A stretch of DNA of 64,000 bases from Candidatus Poribacteria bacterium. Its GTDB lineage: Bacteria > Poribacteria > WGA-4E > WGA-3G. The notes beneath the pieces are model-generated. The model was given only the letters and a program-made list of their open reading frames with translations, ran no database searches and had not been told where the DNA came from. The stretch is from positions 124,001-188,000 of the forward strand of contig JAJECN010000057.1 of assembly GCA_022821965.1 (NCBI GenBank), read 5' to 3'. Positions within the stretch are counted from its first letter, which is position 1; each line of letters opens with the position of its first letter. The translations under genes were made by a program, and so were the position numbers. Below, one piece after another: positions 44,455-53,160 of the stretch.

Positions 44455-44690
44455 CCTACGGGGCTTAGGGCTGTGAGGTCCCGTTTTTCTACAGAGATAC
44501 CATCCCTACGGGATTCAAGAGGTTGTTGAAATCTTCAAGGTTTCTGTGTAAAACTCGGTTCGGTTAGGAAACCGAACCTACCGGCCTGGGGACTGAGACG
44601 GTTATTTGCTCTAAAATTGACAGTTATGGTGTGGTTGCAAACCGTAAAAAAACACCCCAGCAAAGCCCTACCGGACCTGGGGGCATCGAC
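44455..44690. repeat. Composite ~200-bp intergenic repeat, copy 2
   Basis: Same block order as 30950-31165: CCTACGGGGCTTAGGG, CATCCCTACGGGATTCAAGA, CGGTTCGGTTAGGAAACCG (hairpin), TATTTGCTCTAAAATTGACA, GGTTGCAAACCG. Interrupted by a mini-insert at 44645-44665. Confidence 0.65.
44645..44665. repeat. Mini-insert, copy 3
   Basis: TAAAAAAACACCCCAGCAAAG splits the block that in copy 1 (31140-31160) runs GGTTGCAATCGCACCTACCG without interruption. Confidence 0.5.
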
Positions 44691-44753
44691 GGAATGGCGA
44701 GGTTATAAACCTCGCCAACGGTGGTGAGGGTTTCCTCTACTGAAAAAATTGGT

Positions 44754-45632
44754 CTACTTTCTTTTCACATGGATTTCACCAGCGGCGGAACGCAATTTCA
44801 GTAATGGTCCCCCACCGTTAACTGTTCCCTTTAGCCTACTGCTTCCGATATCATCTTGCCATTGGATTGGAAAGTCGCTTGAGATGATTCCTTGCGTTTG
44901 GGCATCTACGTCAACGGCAATATCGGGAGAGAGCATGGCATCTATCCTCCCACTTCCCGATGTGTACAATGTCCAAGGGTATTGCGGTTGCGTCGTCATT
45001 TCCGCTTGAATATCGCCCCTGGCAGCTGTGAGATCAACGTCACCTTGACACCCTTTGAGGGTTATGGCTCCATGCGTACCCGTTTTTCCCAGCACATCGC
45101 CCTGGATTTCGCCGAGATATAGATTGCCATCTAAAGCCTCGGCTCTCACAGTACCGTCAATATTTCCGACATGAATATCTCCACGAGATACAGTTTTAAG
45201 TGTGACATTATACTGACGCGGTATCGTCACTTGAACTTCAATCGTCAACCGCTTCAGCTCTTCCCGCCACTGTTCGCGCCCTTGTGTGAATCGTCCTTCA
45301 ATTTGGACATCCGAGTCGTCGGATTCAGTGGTGATCTCAAAATCCTTCAGCAACGCATCAATCTGTTTACCAGACTTCGCTTGCTGTATTCCCCTCGATT
45401 TCCATTTTTTTCTGGTGGTGATATTAATATGATGTTGATCTTCTGTGGTTTCTATCTTAATCGTACCGAATTCTATATCAACTGTTAAATGTCCGGTAGG
45501 ATTGACGTGGTAACCTTTTCGGTGCGTATGTGAGACTTCGAGCGCGCTTCCTACGAATAGCGTCAGGATAACCAATGATAGAAATAGGAGAGGAAAGACT
45601 ACGAAAGCGACGAACTTATTAAGCTTTGTCAT
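44754..45632 (-). CDS. DUF4097-type putative adhesin / beta-solenoid protein
   Basis: 292 residues (GGAGCTTCC-type ribosome site before ATG 45632). N-terminal membrane anchor (FVVFPLLFLSLVILTLFVG), then short beta-repeats built on G-D/G-N turns: GDIHVGNIDGTVRAEALDGN, LYLGEIQGDV, ITLKGCQGDV, LTAARGDI, as in DUF4097 proteins. Probably envelope-exposed. Function unknown. Downstream of the A-B-TapB unit at 45919-50528. Confidence 0.75.
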   Translation of the reverse strand: MTKLNKFVAFVVFPLLFLSLVILTLFVGSALEVSHTHRKGYHVNPTGHLTVDIEFGTIKIETTEDQHHINITTRKKWKSRGIQQAKSGKQIDALLKDFEITTESDDSDVQIEGRFTQGREQWREELKRLTIEVQVTIPRQYNVTLKTVSRGDIHVGNIDGTVRAEALDGNLYLGEIQGDVLGKTGTHGAITLKGCQGDVDLTAARGDIQAEMTTQPQYPWTLYTSGSGRIDAMLSPDIAVDVDAQTQGIISSDFPIQWQDDIGSSRLKGTVNGGGPLLKLRSAAGEIHVKRK

Positions 45633-45748
45633 CGGAAGCTCCTTTTATCACTCTTCCTATCAAATCCGTATGTTTTAGTTTGGGCGATGTAGACAGGCGT
45701 TGGAGTCTCCAATCAAAAAGATTTGACATTGGAGACTCCAACGTGGTG

Positions 45749-45867
45749 TAATACCATTTCTAAAAATAAATATCGCATGGACGACTTTTCTGAACGGATG
45801 CACGGTAGTACAAACTAATAGTGTATATTACATGCATATTGAAAAGTATTCAATTGGAAATGGTATT
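45749..45867. repeat. ~120-bp segment bounded by inverted repeats
   Basis: AATACCATTTC at the left and GAAATGGTATT at the right. The left part (ACCATTTCTAAAAATAAATA) is shared with 36819-36838. Lies in the 286-bp gap before the DUF4097 gene. Confidence 0.5.
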
Positions 45868-45918
45868 ATATATGTAACTTGCTGGATAGGATCGTTCCGT
45901 CTGACACTCGCCAGGCTC

Positions 45919-46800
45919 CTAATCAGCGGATTTGACTTCATACTTCTTTAATTTTAGGTTTAATTCAGGGGGTCTGACCGTAGGCAAAGCTCCAACTTCA
46001 GGAGGCATAGTCGTAGAAATAGTTTTCAGAAAAATATCCTCAGCCTTTTGATGAAACTTGACAATCCCGATATTGGGTGCCACCCACAGCGTTGTAACGG
46101 ATTCGCCGGGCGGATCTGATCCGGTTTCCGGTGAAGGCACTGCTGCTACCTCTGTTTCTGTTCGGTATTCAATTTTCAAACAGTCTTCAAAAGTGCCAGC
46201 GGGTGTCTCAACATTTTCCGTGCCCACCACAGTCCCTGTTTCGACAATAGTGAATTCGAGCGTGATTTCTGGAGGATCTTGCGGCGGAACAGGTGTCAGC
46301 TTGATTTTGGCTTTTATCTGCGTTGCCTTCCACTTTTCGTTGAGGGTGACAGGCATCGGCAGCGCGTAGAACGGGTCTTGTGCCTCTATCTCAATGTTAT
46401 AGAGCATAATAAACGGTGCCCCCATTTTCTGCAATAATTTCAGAAAAGCCTCCATCTCTTTGGTAAGGTGTGCTTTGAGGGCTTTCTCTGCCTCATCACC
46501 GACCCAGAACGTGACCTTCTCCTCACCGATCCGGTAGAAATTGGGATGGATGTGATAGTCGTAATTTGCCGAATCCTCTAACGCCGGTTCATAATTGAAA
46601 GCGTGATACATTTCCCCGGCAATCTCTTTGCCCTCAACGACACGACGCGTTAATTCGTTTCCATCTTGGTCTTCGTAAACCCAGTAACTTCCGAGTGTCT
46701 GTGGAAAATATTGGGTAGTTTCTGCTGCATCGCCCATCAGCACTGCACTGAGCCCAAGGACGAGTAAAAGTGTAACGAAGGTGCGAAATCTTTTCAACAT
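45919..46800 (-). CDS. Secreted TapB/DUF3108-like protein (copy 3)
   Basis: 293 residues with signal peptide (MLKRFRTFVTLLLVLGLSA). YFPQTLGSYWVYEDQDG, LPMPVTLNEKW, AGTFEDCLKIEYR, TTLWVAPNIGIVKF and LKLKKYEVK match copies 1 and 2. GAGAGGAA precedes ATG 46800. Placed directly downstream of a permease A-B pair, the same association as for copy 2 on the + strand. Confidence 0.75.
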   Translation of the reverse strand: MLKRFRTFVTLLLVLGLSAVLMGDAAETTQYFPQTLGSYWVYEDQDGNELTRRVVEGKEIAGEMYHAFNYEPALEDSANYDYHIHPNFYRIGEEKVTFWVGDEAEKALKAHLTKEMEAFLKLLQKMGAPFIMLYNIEIEAQDPFYALPMPVTLNEKWKATQIKAKIKLTPVPPQDPPEITLEFTIVETGTVVGTENVETPAGTFEDCLKIEYRTETEVAAVPSPETGSDPPGESVTTLWVAPNIGIVKFHQKAEDIFLKTISTTMPPEVGALPTVRPPELNLKLKKYEVKSAD

Positions 46801-47220
46801 GATAGGTTCCTCTCTATTCGTAAAAATGATTTGTGATAACGATCCTCAATGAAAAGTTTCGCTATCTTTTATTAGTGATACTACGGTTTGGACAATTTTC
46901 ACAGTTTTCTATAATTTCTACTAAAGTTTGGACAATTTTTACGCAATAAACATGCCGCCCCTACGGGGCTTAGCAGCGCGGGGGATGCCGTTTCTATAGA
47001 CATACCGCCCCTACGGGGCTTGGGTCTGTGAGGTACCGTTTTTCTATAGAGATACCATCCCTATGGGATTCAAGAGGTTTTTGAAGTCTTCAAGGTTTCC
47101 GTGTAAAATCCGGTTCGGTTAGGAAACCAAACCTACCGGACCTTGGGACCAGAGGTATTCTTTCTAAATTGATGGTTATGGGTGTTCTCCTTTCATACTT
47201 TCGGTGTAAGACATCGGTGT
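46801..47220. other. Intergenic region with composite repeat
   Basis: Contains TTTGGACAATTTT twice (46896-46908 and 46928-46940; also seen at 60684 and 62962) and the composite repeat at 46950-47165. No gene seen. Confidence 0.55.
46950..47165. repeat. Composite ~200-bp intergenic repeat, copy 3
   Basis: CCGCCCCTACGGGGCTT occurs twice (near 46955 and 47006), then CATCCCTATGGGATTCAAGA, CGGTTCGGTTAGGAAACC and CTACCGGACCTTGGGACC, in the same order as copies 1 and 2. Confidence 0.65.
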
Positions 47221-48747
47221 TTATACTTCTGAACGGACGAAAATAAGGAATGCCCCTGAAATAAATACCCCGAGTAGTAAAACGAGTAACAGCAGGTCCA
47301 AAGTTGCGGTGTTGAATGTATCGCTAAAAGTAATCTTGTCCTCAAATTTCGGGATCGCCTCACTCGCAACTGGTTTTTGAGACATGCCCTTGGAGACACC
47401 GATGAGATGGAGACTTTGGATGTCTGCTCTATCGGTTTCGACGATGAATTGTCTAAATTGTTTTGTGTGCTGATGCACATGTTCTAAGTATTGCAAGTGC
47501 CGATTAAAACCGGTGCCTGCCATTGATTCGAGGGCGTATTGGACGATCGCTGCTGGTGAAAGCCGGGTTACTGTCCTTGCGCGCTGCACCTGCGCGACTT
47601 GTGCATCCAAACGCTCGCGATTAAGACGTTCTCGGATTTCTACATCTTCCTTAATGAGTTCAGCTTTGAGTGCCAATTCTTCGTCGCCTTCTGCCTCCCA
47701 TGCCGTTCTAAACTTTTCTGCTTGAGCCATGGCAGCTTCAGGATCCGTTTCATAAAGTTTCTGAAGTTCACTTAGACTTGGAAGATTAGCGTTCTTTTTT
47801 TCTTTAATGGCTCTCATTCGGTCGCCATAGTCGTCACTAATCTGATCAAGGGCTGCTTTTCTGGCATCACGAAATTGATCCATTGTTTGGACGGGTGGCA
47901 TCCACTTTGTGGAGAGGGTACCGAGGGTGGATGGCATAAAAATCACGGTACCTACCCAAATCAACAAAAGCACAACAAGGCTCACCCGAGGCTCTCGCGT
48001 GCCAGCAGAAACCATCAACCCCAATCCAACAAAGATACCGGCGTAGCTTGCAGCAATCAGCAGGATCAACCCTAAACGTCCCCAGTCGGCTGCACTCAGT
48101 TGTGTCCAGTTATCAACGGAGATCACTGCCAAATTCAGCAGCACTGCGAAAACGAATGGAATGAGGACGGTTATTAGGGTCCCTAAGAATTTACCGATTA
48201 ACAGGACAGAACGCGAAATCGGATTCGCGAGACACAATCGCAACGTCCCTTGTTCTCGCTCGCCGGAGAGCGCATCAAACGTGAAGAGGAGCGGAATGAA
48301 CGAGAGCAGATAGGTAATAATAAATACCCAATCTATCTTTGTTGCATAAGGACTGAGATCTGTCGCATCCGGGTTCACGGTGCCGTATTTCAACCACCAA
48401 TTGCTTTTGACCTCACCGCCCTGACCGCTTTTGGACCAGGTCTCCCCGTTTGATGTGTTTTTTGGTAAATAGGCATCCCCGCCGTCTGCGATGAAGGAGA
48501 GCGAAGAGGGACGTTTGTTGAGGTCACCGGGACCCTTTCGCGCCAGAGAATACAACTCCGTTCGGGATTTCAACTCGTTAGCGGATTGGGTAACCTTCTC
48601 GGAATAGTTACGGACCCGCTTTGGATGCGTCCGAAGATGCACTACAGCGTTGGTAACCATTAAGGCGGAAAGTATCACAACCGTTAGAATAAAACGCAGG
48701 CTATTGAGGTGGTCGAAGAGTTCTCGTTTGATAATATGCCAAATCAT
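47221..48747 (-). CDS. ABC-2 type transporter permease, type B (copy 4)
   Basis: 508 residues; close paralog of 35167 (LFDHLNSLRFILTVVILSAL; KGPGDLNKRPSSLSFIADGG; coupling region GEREQGTLRLCLANPISRS). Its start is preceded by the CCGCAAGGAACATTAAAAAC leader seen before other genes. Soluble part rich in charged helices (~325-430). Pairs with type A at 49041. Confidence 0.88.
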   Translation of the reverse strand: MIWHIIKRELFDHLNSLRFILTVVILSALMVTNAVVHLRTHPKRVRNYSEKVTQSANELKSRTELYSLARKGPGDLNKRPSSLSFIADGGDAYLPKNTSNGETWSKSGQGGEVKSNWWLKYGTVNPDATDLSPYATKIDWVFIITYLLSFIPLLFTFDALSGEREQGTLRLCLANPISRSVLLIGKFLGTLITVLIPFVFAVLLNLAVISVDNWTQLSAADWGRLGLILLIAASYAGIFVGLGLMVSAGTREPRVSLVVLLLIWVGTVIFMPSTLGTLSTKWMPPVQTMDQFRDARKAALDQISDDYGDRMRAIKEKKNANLPSLSELQKLYETDPEAAMAQAEKFRTAWEAEGDEELALKAELIKEDVEIRERLNRERLDAQVAQVQRARTVTRLSPAAIVQYALESMAGTGFNRHLQYLEHVHQHTKQFRQFIVETDRADIQSLHLIGVSKGMSQKPVASEAIPKFEDKITFSDTFNTATLDLLLLVLLLGVFISGAFLIFVRSEV

Positions 48748-48845
48748 GTTTTTAATGTTCCTTGCGGTTCGGTCAGGGCAGCTGTGGAAGGAACGCTTCC
48801 CTCCGTATACCCAGCCCGCCCGTTGGTTGGGCTTACGGTCTCTAA

Positions 48846-48978
48846 CACCAGTTTGATAGTAAATAATCTCAGTTCAATAAGAGATATTTTCTCCGAAGGT
48901 CCACCTTGCCCCCCTTGTAGCACAAACTTTCGAGTTTGTGTGCTATGGGCGCAAACTGGAAAGTTTGCGCTACAATAC
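48846..48978. repeat. ~130-bp palindrome-rich repeat (copy of 28630-28782)
   Basis: Carries CTCAGTTCAATAAGAGATAT, TTTTCTCCGAAG, GTAGCACAAACTTT and CGCAAACTGGAAAGTTTGCG in the same order. Lies between permeases A and B of the pair. Confidence 0.65.
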
Positions 48979-49040
48979 GTGTAGCGGACACAATAAGAAA
49001 ACACGTTCACTTGAATACTTTGCTTGTACGTAATCAACAT

Positions 49041-50528
49041 TTAGACTTCGATTTTAGTGAAAATCAGAAATGTCGCCGTGAACAGAACCAGATTAATTAA
49101 TAGGAGTAAAAACAATTCGGGCAGTGCTCGCGTTGCGTTTTCCCAAACATCTGTTCGATCAAAACGGAACTGTGGCAAATCCCACCAATCTACTGCACCT
49201 TTGTCAGAGGCGAACCATTGCCGACTGCCGAACGCATCTTTATCGTGGAAATAATCAATGACCGTACGCCGGTAACCCTGAGCGGCTTGGACAAAATCAA
49301 ACATGCCTTCCAGATCGGTGCCTGCCCACGCGGAAGTTGCAAATGTATACAAACTTGCCGGACTGAGTTTCATGAGACGTTCATGCCATATTGACTCTCG
49401 GAGAGAGATGCTATCTAAAGTCTGTTTTCGGACTAAAGCGATCTGTTCGGCTGAACGGATGTACAACGCGCCCATAGTGGCATGATACTTTTGAACATGT
49501 GGCACTATCGGTTCTGAGCGATTTCCGAGTTTCATATTCATTCCATACCGTCTGCTGACATGCCCCCCTGACGAGAAACTTTCATTTGACTGAACATCCA
49601 GATTAAATTTTCGAGGTTTACCTTCAAGCGGACTATTCGCTAAGAACGCGCGTTCTTCTCTGTCAACTTCCTCCCAAATCTGTTCAATCTGTTGATTCGC
49701 CGATGAATGTATTGCGCGCGTATCACCCACCGGGGTAATGGTAAATCGGCTCCAATTTGGATAGACGAGTACCAAAGCTACCCACAGAAACATACAGAGC
49801 ATCAACGATGTGGCAGTGCGCCGCGTTGTCGCGGAAATCAACAGTCCTATCAGGTAAAAAGCAGACAAATAGATAGTTGTTGTCAGAACTATTCCGCCGA
49901 TCCGAAGAAAATCTTCCCCATCCAGTTGAATGGAGCCTGTAGAGGATAACAGAATCAGTACCATCAGCAGACTCATCAGAACGGGGAGCAGCAAACATGC
50001 CATTGCCCCGATATATTTGGCAAATAGAATAGAACCGCGTCGCACTGGATGGGAGATAACCAAGCGTAAAGTGCCACTTTCCCAATCTCCCGCGATCGCA
50101 TCGTAAGCGAAAAGCAGTGCCATCAGACTCAAAACGACTTGAAAAATGAGGACGAGATCGATCTTTGAAAAGAGGTTGAGGAACGTGTTATCGAGGCTTC
50201 GCGCCGAACCATCCGAAATCATCGGGACGCGACCGTAGTAAATGTCAAAGGTACTGCCAAGCCGCTTATCCAATCCAGCACTAAAGAGACTTAAGGGGTT
50301 CGGCGGACGTTCAACAGACAGATTAAGCATTGAATAGGTTTTGGCTTCCTGCGCTTTCTGACGATGCGTATTTTCTTGCTGGCTATATTTCATCAAGCGA
50401 CGCTCGTAATCTTCAAGAAGTACAACGGCATTGGCGACGACGAGCAGAAGCGTAATGATAACGGCAGCAAGAAACCGCGCACTCATCAGATGGCTCAGAA
50501 GCTCTTGGCGGATAAGGTTTCGTAACAT
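49041..50528 (-). CDS. ABC-2 type transporter permease, type A (copy 4)
   Basis: 495 residues; close paralog of 36908 (SARFLAAVIITLLLVVANAV; RPPNPLSLFSAGLDKRLG; GDWESGTLRLVISHPVRRG). The most divergent part is the soluble loop (~285-350). AAGGAGG precedes the ATG. Pairs with 47221. Confidence 0.88.
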   Translation of the reverse strand: MLRNLIRQELLSHLMSARFLAAVIITLLLVVANAVVLLEDYERRLMKYSQQENTHRQKAQEAKTYSMLNLSVERPPNPLSLFSAGLDKRLGSTFDIYYGRVPMISDGSARSLDNTFLNLFSKIDLVLIFQVVLSLMALLFAYDAIAGDWESGTLRLVISHPVRRGSILFAKYIGAMACLLLPVLMSLLMVLILLSSTGSIQLDGEDFLRIGGIVLTTTIYLSAFYLIGLLISATTRRTATSLMLCMFLWVALVLVYPNWSRFTITPVGDTRAIHSSANQQIEQIWEEVDREERAFLANSPLEGKPRKFNLDVQSNESFSSGGHVSRRYGMNMKLGNRSEPIVPHVQKYHATMGALYIRSAEQIALVRKQTLDSISLRESIWHERLMKLSPASLYTFATSAWAGTDLEGMFDFVQAAQGYRRTVIDYFHDKDAFGSRQWFASDKGAVDWWDLPQFRFDRTDVWENATRALPELFLLLLINLVLFTATFLIFTKIEV

Positions 50529-50807
50529 AATGCCTCCTTAAAAACCTGTGATTTGTTTATTAGAGGCATGTGGAATAAAAAAGGATAGTAAAAACTGCGC
50601 GGGATAGTGAAATGGGGGAAATTTTACTAATAGCCTGTGCAGATGGTGTGGTTAGGAATGCAGGTCGCGGGAAACACCCCAGCAAAAACACCCCCCTTTA
50701 TCCCCCCTTATCAGGGGGGCAGGTGAGTACACCGCAAAACCGCCCCTACTGGGGTTGGGAGTCCAAAATTGGGCGAAAAAACGGAAAACTAAATAGTCCT
50801 ATTTCCT
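50529..50807. other. Intergenic region with G/C-run hairpin and mini-insert
   Basis: ATCCCCCCTTATCAGGGGGG (50700-50719) forms a hairpin; GGGAAACACCCCAGCAAAAA (50670-50689) is mini-insert copy 4. A hairpin of this kind is also at ~34412. No gene. Confidence 0.55.
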
Positions 50808-51569
50808 CTATAGCGGTGGGTACGGGGACTTCTTCCGCATGTTCCGGTTTGGTTGCTGAGGTGGTGGTGTCGGTTTTTGGAAACGTTCTAAAGCCTCTTG
50901 GGCACGTCTGAGTTGTTTTGTGGCGTGCTCAATCTGTTTTGTGGCGTGTTCAACTTGTTTCGGATTGGGTTGTTTTGTGGCGTGCGCAATGCGTTCTTTG
51001 GCACTCTCAATTCGTTTCTTGGCGCGCTCGATTTGTTTCTTGTGGTCCTCAACCCGTTTGGCTACCAGTTTATCAATATAAGCGACTTTATAGGTGTTCT
51101 GATCATCCATTAAAGGCATGCTAAGAAACCCGATTTTCCGTAAATCTGGGTTATCCTCCAAAAATGCCAAAGTATGTCGCTTTGATAGGTAGATCCTGTA
51201 ATCGTCGAAATCCTCTATAGTGATACCTCTCTGCAAAAGCATCTGGAGCCACTCTACTCGTGAGTGTCTTGCGTCTATTTCACCGCTAATTGCAAGCTCG
51301 CTACTATAAACAACACCCCCGTCACAGAGTGCTATCACCTTCGCCTTTGAATACTTTTGGTTGTACACCGCATCAAAGGCGTTCATCAACCCCTTCACGG
51401 TTTGCGACCCTTCATACTTTTCAGGAGTGGTATCTGGTGCTGGGTGCCTGGCTTCTATTGATTCTATGAAGATATTAACTGTTTGCGAGTTTGCTTGGAA
51501 GCCAAAAAAAGTAGTGAACCCAAGGACTATCAAAATTGCGCTCCTTTTCACAACATTTCTACGTTTCAT
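50808..51569 (-). CDS. Secreted protein of unknown family, YPPL tail (copy 1)
   Basis: 253 residues with signal peptide (ending QANSQ). Conserved with 53161 in SQTVKGLMNAFDAVYNQKYS, ARHSRVEWLQMLLQRGITIE, RHTLAFLEDNPDLRK and the tail SPYPPL. Residues ~180-230 are a coiled coil with repeated HATKQ/RAKK units. AAGGAG lies 10 bases before the ATG. Follows permease type C copy 1; the pair C + this protein is tandemly duplicated. Function unknown; probably the cargo or partner of the adjacent permease. Confidence 0.75.
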   Translation of the reverse strand: MKRRNVVKRSAILIVLGFTTFFGFQANSQTVNIFIESIEARHPAPDTTPEKYEGSQTVKGLMNAFDAVYNQKYSKAKVIALCDGGVVYSSELAISGEIDARHSRVEWLQMLLQRGITIEDFDDYRIYLSKRHTLAFLEDNPDLRKIGFLSMPLMDDQNTYKVAYIDKLVAKRVEDHKKQIERAKKRIESAKERIAHATKQPNPKQVEHATKQIEHATKQLRRAQEALERFQKPTPPPQQPNRNMRKKSPYPPL

Positions 51570-51652
51570 TTCATTGTATCTCCTTCATTGCTGGTAGGTA
51601 CGGTGTCTCGGTTTGTAGGGTCGGCGTTCACGTCATCAGTACTTTACCTCTA

Positions 51653-51683
51653 ATTATACACGCTCTGCCCAAAAAAGTTGCAA
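51653..51683 (-). promoter_or_regulatory. Candidate promoter before YPPL protein copy 1
   Basis: On the - strand TTGCAA (51683-51678), 19 bases, TATAAT (51658-51653). The same sequence pattern with equal spacing is upstream of copy 2, and the leader downstream of it (GTGTCTCGGTTTGTA on the + strand) is also conserved. Confidence 0.5.
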
Positions 51684-51722
51684 AAAACAATAAATCTAAC
51701 CAGTATGCCGACCAGTGTTGCG

Positions 51723-53132
51723 TCAAATATCCGACCTGAAGAATTTCAGAAAGGCGACGGTTGTCAACACAACCGCTAAGAAACAGAGCAGCAGTAAATC
51801 TACCGCAGAGTGCCGGAGCATTTCTGATAAAGGGGTTTCTGTCATGTCTGGTGGTGGGGCAATTTTCTTCGATTCTGCTTTACCAGATACGAATCGCGCC
51901 ATCGTTGCGAAGTCATCGTCCGTAATTTCACTGAAATACTCTTCTTCAAGCTGAACATAGTAGCGGGTACCCGCTTGAAAGTAGGTGTTTCTTTTTATTT
52001 TTCCTGTCTGTGCCAGATTCATGGCGAGATAAATTAAGGAAGATGTGGGAGTGATTCGAGAAAGGGTTTCTCCAGCCGATTCTTGCCGCTTTTTTTCACG
52101 CTGGTATTCTCGGTCAACTTTGTCGACTTGCTCCTGAAACTTCTGTCTATATTCGGCATCAATCGGTTCCCTGAGTTCCTTGATTTTTGGGAGAGCCTCG
52201 TTGAGGCTAAAGGAAGTCCCTAAAGTTTCTGTTATTTTTTTGCCAAGCACTTGTTCCTTTTCTGCATTAAGGTTATTGCGAATCGCGGTTTTTTCCATGT
52301 GGACGCTCTGAATCGCACGTGTCGGAGCAATAAGTTTAGCGGTGAGAAACCCGACGCGTGGGGCAATCAGCACGGCAAGCACCCAGACGGTAAAAGCGAC
52401 GATGAGTGCCGTTTTCGAGTTGTCTAAATATGTAGAAATTACCGTCCCTATTGCAAAAAATACACCAATGTAGAGCAACGAGACTAAGGTCAAACTGAGC
52501 ACGCGTAGGAAGATGTCAGATTCACCTAAAGGAAACCCTTGTGAGACAAGCAGGAGTAAACCTAACAGAAATGCCACCAAGAAAGGGACAACAAACACGA
52601 TGTACCCACCAATTAGCTTACTCCATAAAAACAAATCTCGTGGGAGTGCATTTGCCAGCGTTATCCGCAGCGTTCCTGCCTCTCTTTCACCCGCGACGGC
52701 ATCAAACGTAAACAGGAGTGCAAGCAGGCTGAAGACAGTGCTGACGACAAACAGAAAATCGAGGTTTCCCAAAGCGGAGGAGAGCGGTGCTTCCGCAAGT
52801 GACGTTGAACCCTGTTTTACACCGTTGCGTGTCATTCCAAGGTAACTGGGAAGCGATTCCTCTAAACCTTTCGCGAACACGCTTAAAGGTGTCGGTTCGA
52901 GAAAAAGTTTGGAAACTTCCAGGTCCGGGGCTGGGGAATCTGGCGGTTTCTCCTCGGTTTCTGCGCCTGAGAGTTTGATGGACTCTTGATAATTGACTTG
53001 GTTTTGAAGGTAATTGCGGTAATTAATGTGTAGGGTGAGCGGCACAAGCAGAAGACACATCACGAGGAGCGCGACGAACCGGACACTGAGGATATGATGC
53101 ATCATCTCTTTTTGAATTAACGTTGTTAACAT
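51723..53132 (-). CDS. ABC-2 type transporter permease, type C (copy 1)
   Basis: 469 residues, complete. N-terminus MLTTLIQKEMMHHILSVRF, helix 1, EPTPLSVFAKGLEESLPSY (matching the PNPLSxF of type A), coupling region GEREAGTLRITLANALPRD, core helices, soluble part (~295-420), last helix LLLLCFLAVVLTTVAFLKFF ending RSDI. A distinct permease subfamily that occurs singly rather than as an A-B pair and could form homodimers or a heterodimer with copy 2. Confidence 0.87.
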   Translation of the reverse strand: MLTTLIQKEMMHHILSVRFVALLVMCLLLVPLTLHINYRNYLQNQVNYQESIKLSGAETEEKPPDSPAPDLEVSKLFLEPTPLSVFAKGLEESLPSYLGMTRNGVKQGSTSLAEAPLSSALGNLDFLFVVSTVFSLLALLFTFDAVAGEREAGTLRITLANALPRDLFLWSKLIGGYIVFVVPFLVAFLLGLLLLVSQGFPLGESDIFLRVLSLTLVSLLYIGVFFAIGTVISTYLDNSKTALIVAFTVWVLAVLIAPRVGFLTAKLIAPTRAIQSVHMEKTAIRNNLNAEKEQVLGKKITETLGTSFSLNEALPKIKELREPIDAEYRQKFQEQVDKVDREYQREKKRQESAGETLSRITPTSSLIYLAMNLAQTGKIKRNTYFQAGTRYYVQLEEEYFSEITDDDFATMARFVSGKAESKKIAPPPDMTETPLSEMLRHSAVDLLLLCFLAVVLTTVAFLKFFRSDI

Positions 53133-53160
53133 TTAGCGCGCTCCTTATGCAGTGGACATG

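Larger units (their letters stand above)
43901..44753. other. 853-bp region upstream of the selenoprotein operon, repeat-rich
   Basis: Has palindromes CACTCCGCTGGAGTG (43971-43985) and GCTCCGCTGGAGC (~44021), a TATGCAACCTTTTT motif on the - strand (44232-44219) that could be the -35 of the operon (its -10 is unclear), the composite repeat 44455-44690, two mini-inserts and a hairpin GGCGAGGTTATAAACCTCGCC (44698-44719) after the DUF4097 gene. No gene seen. Confidence 0.55.
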
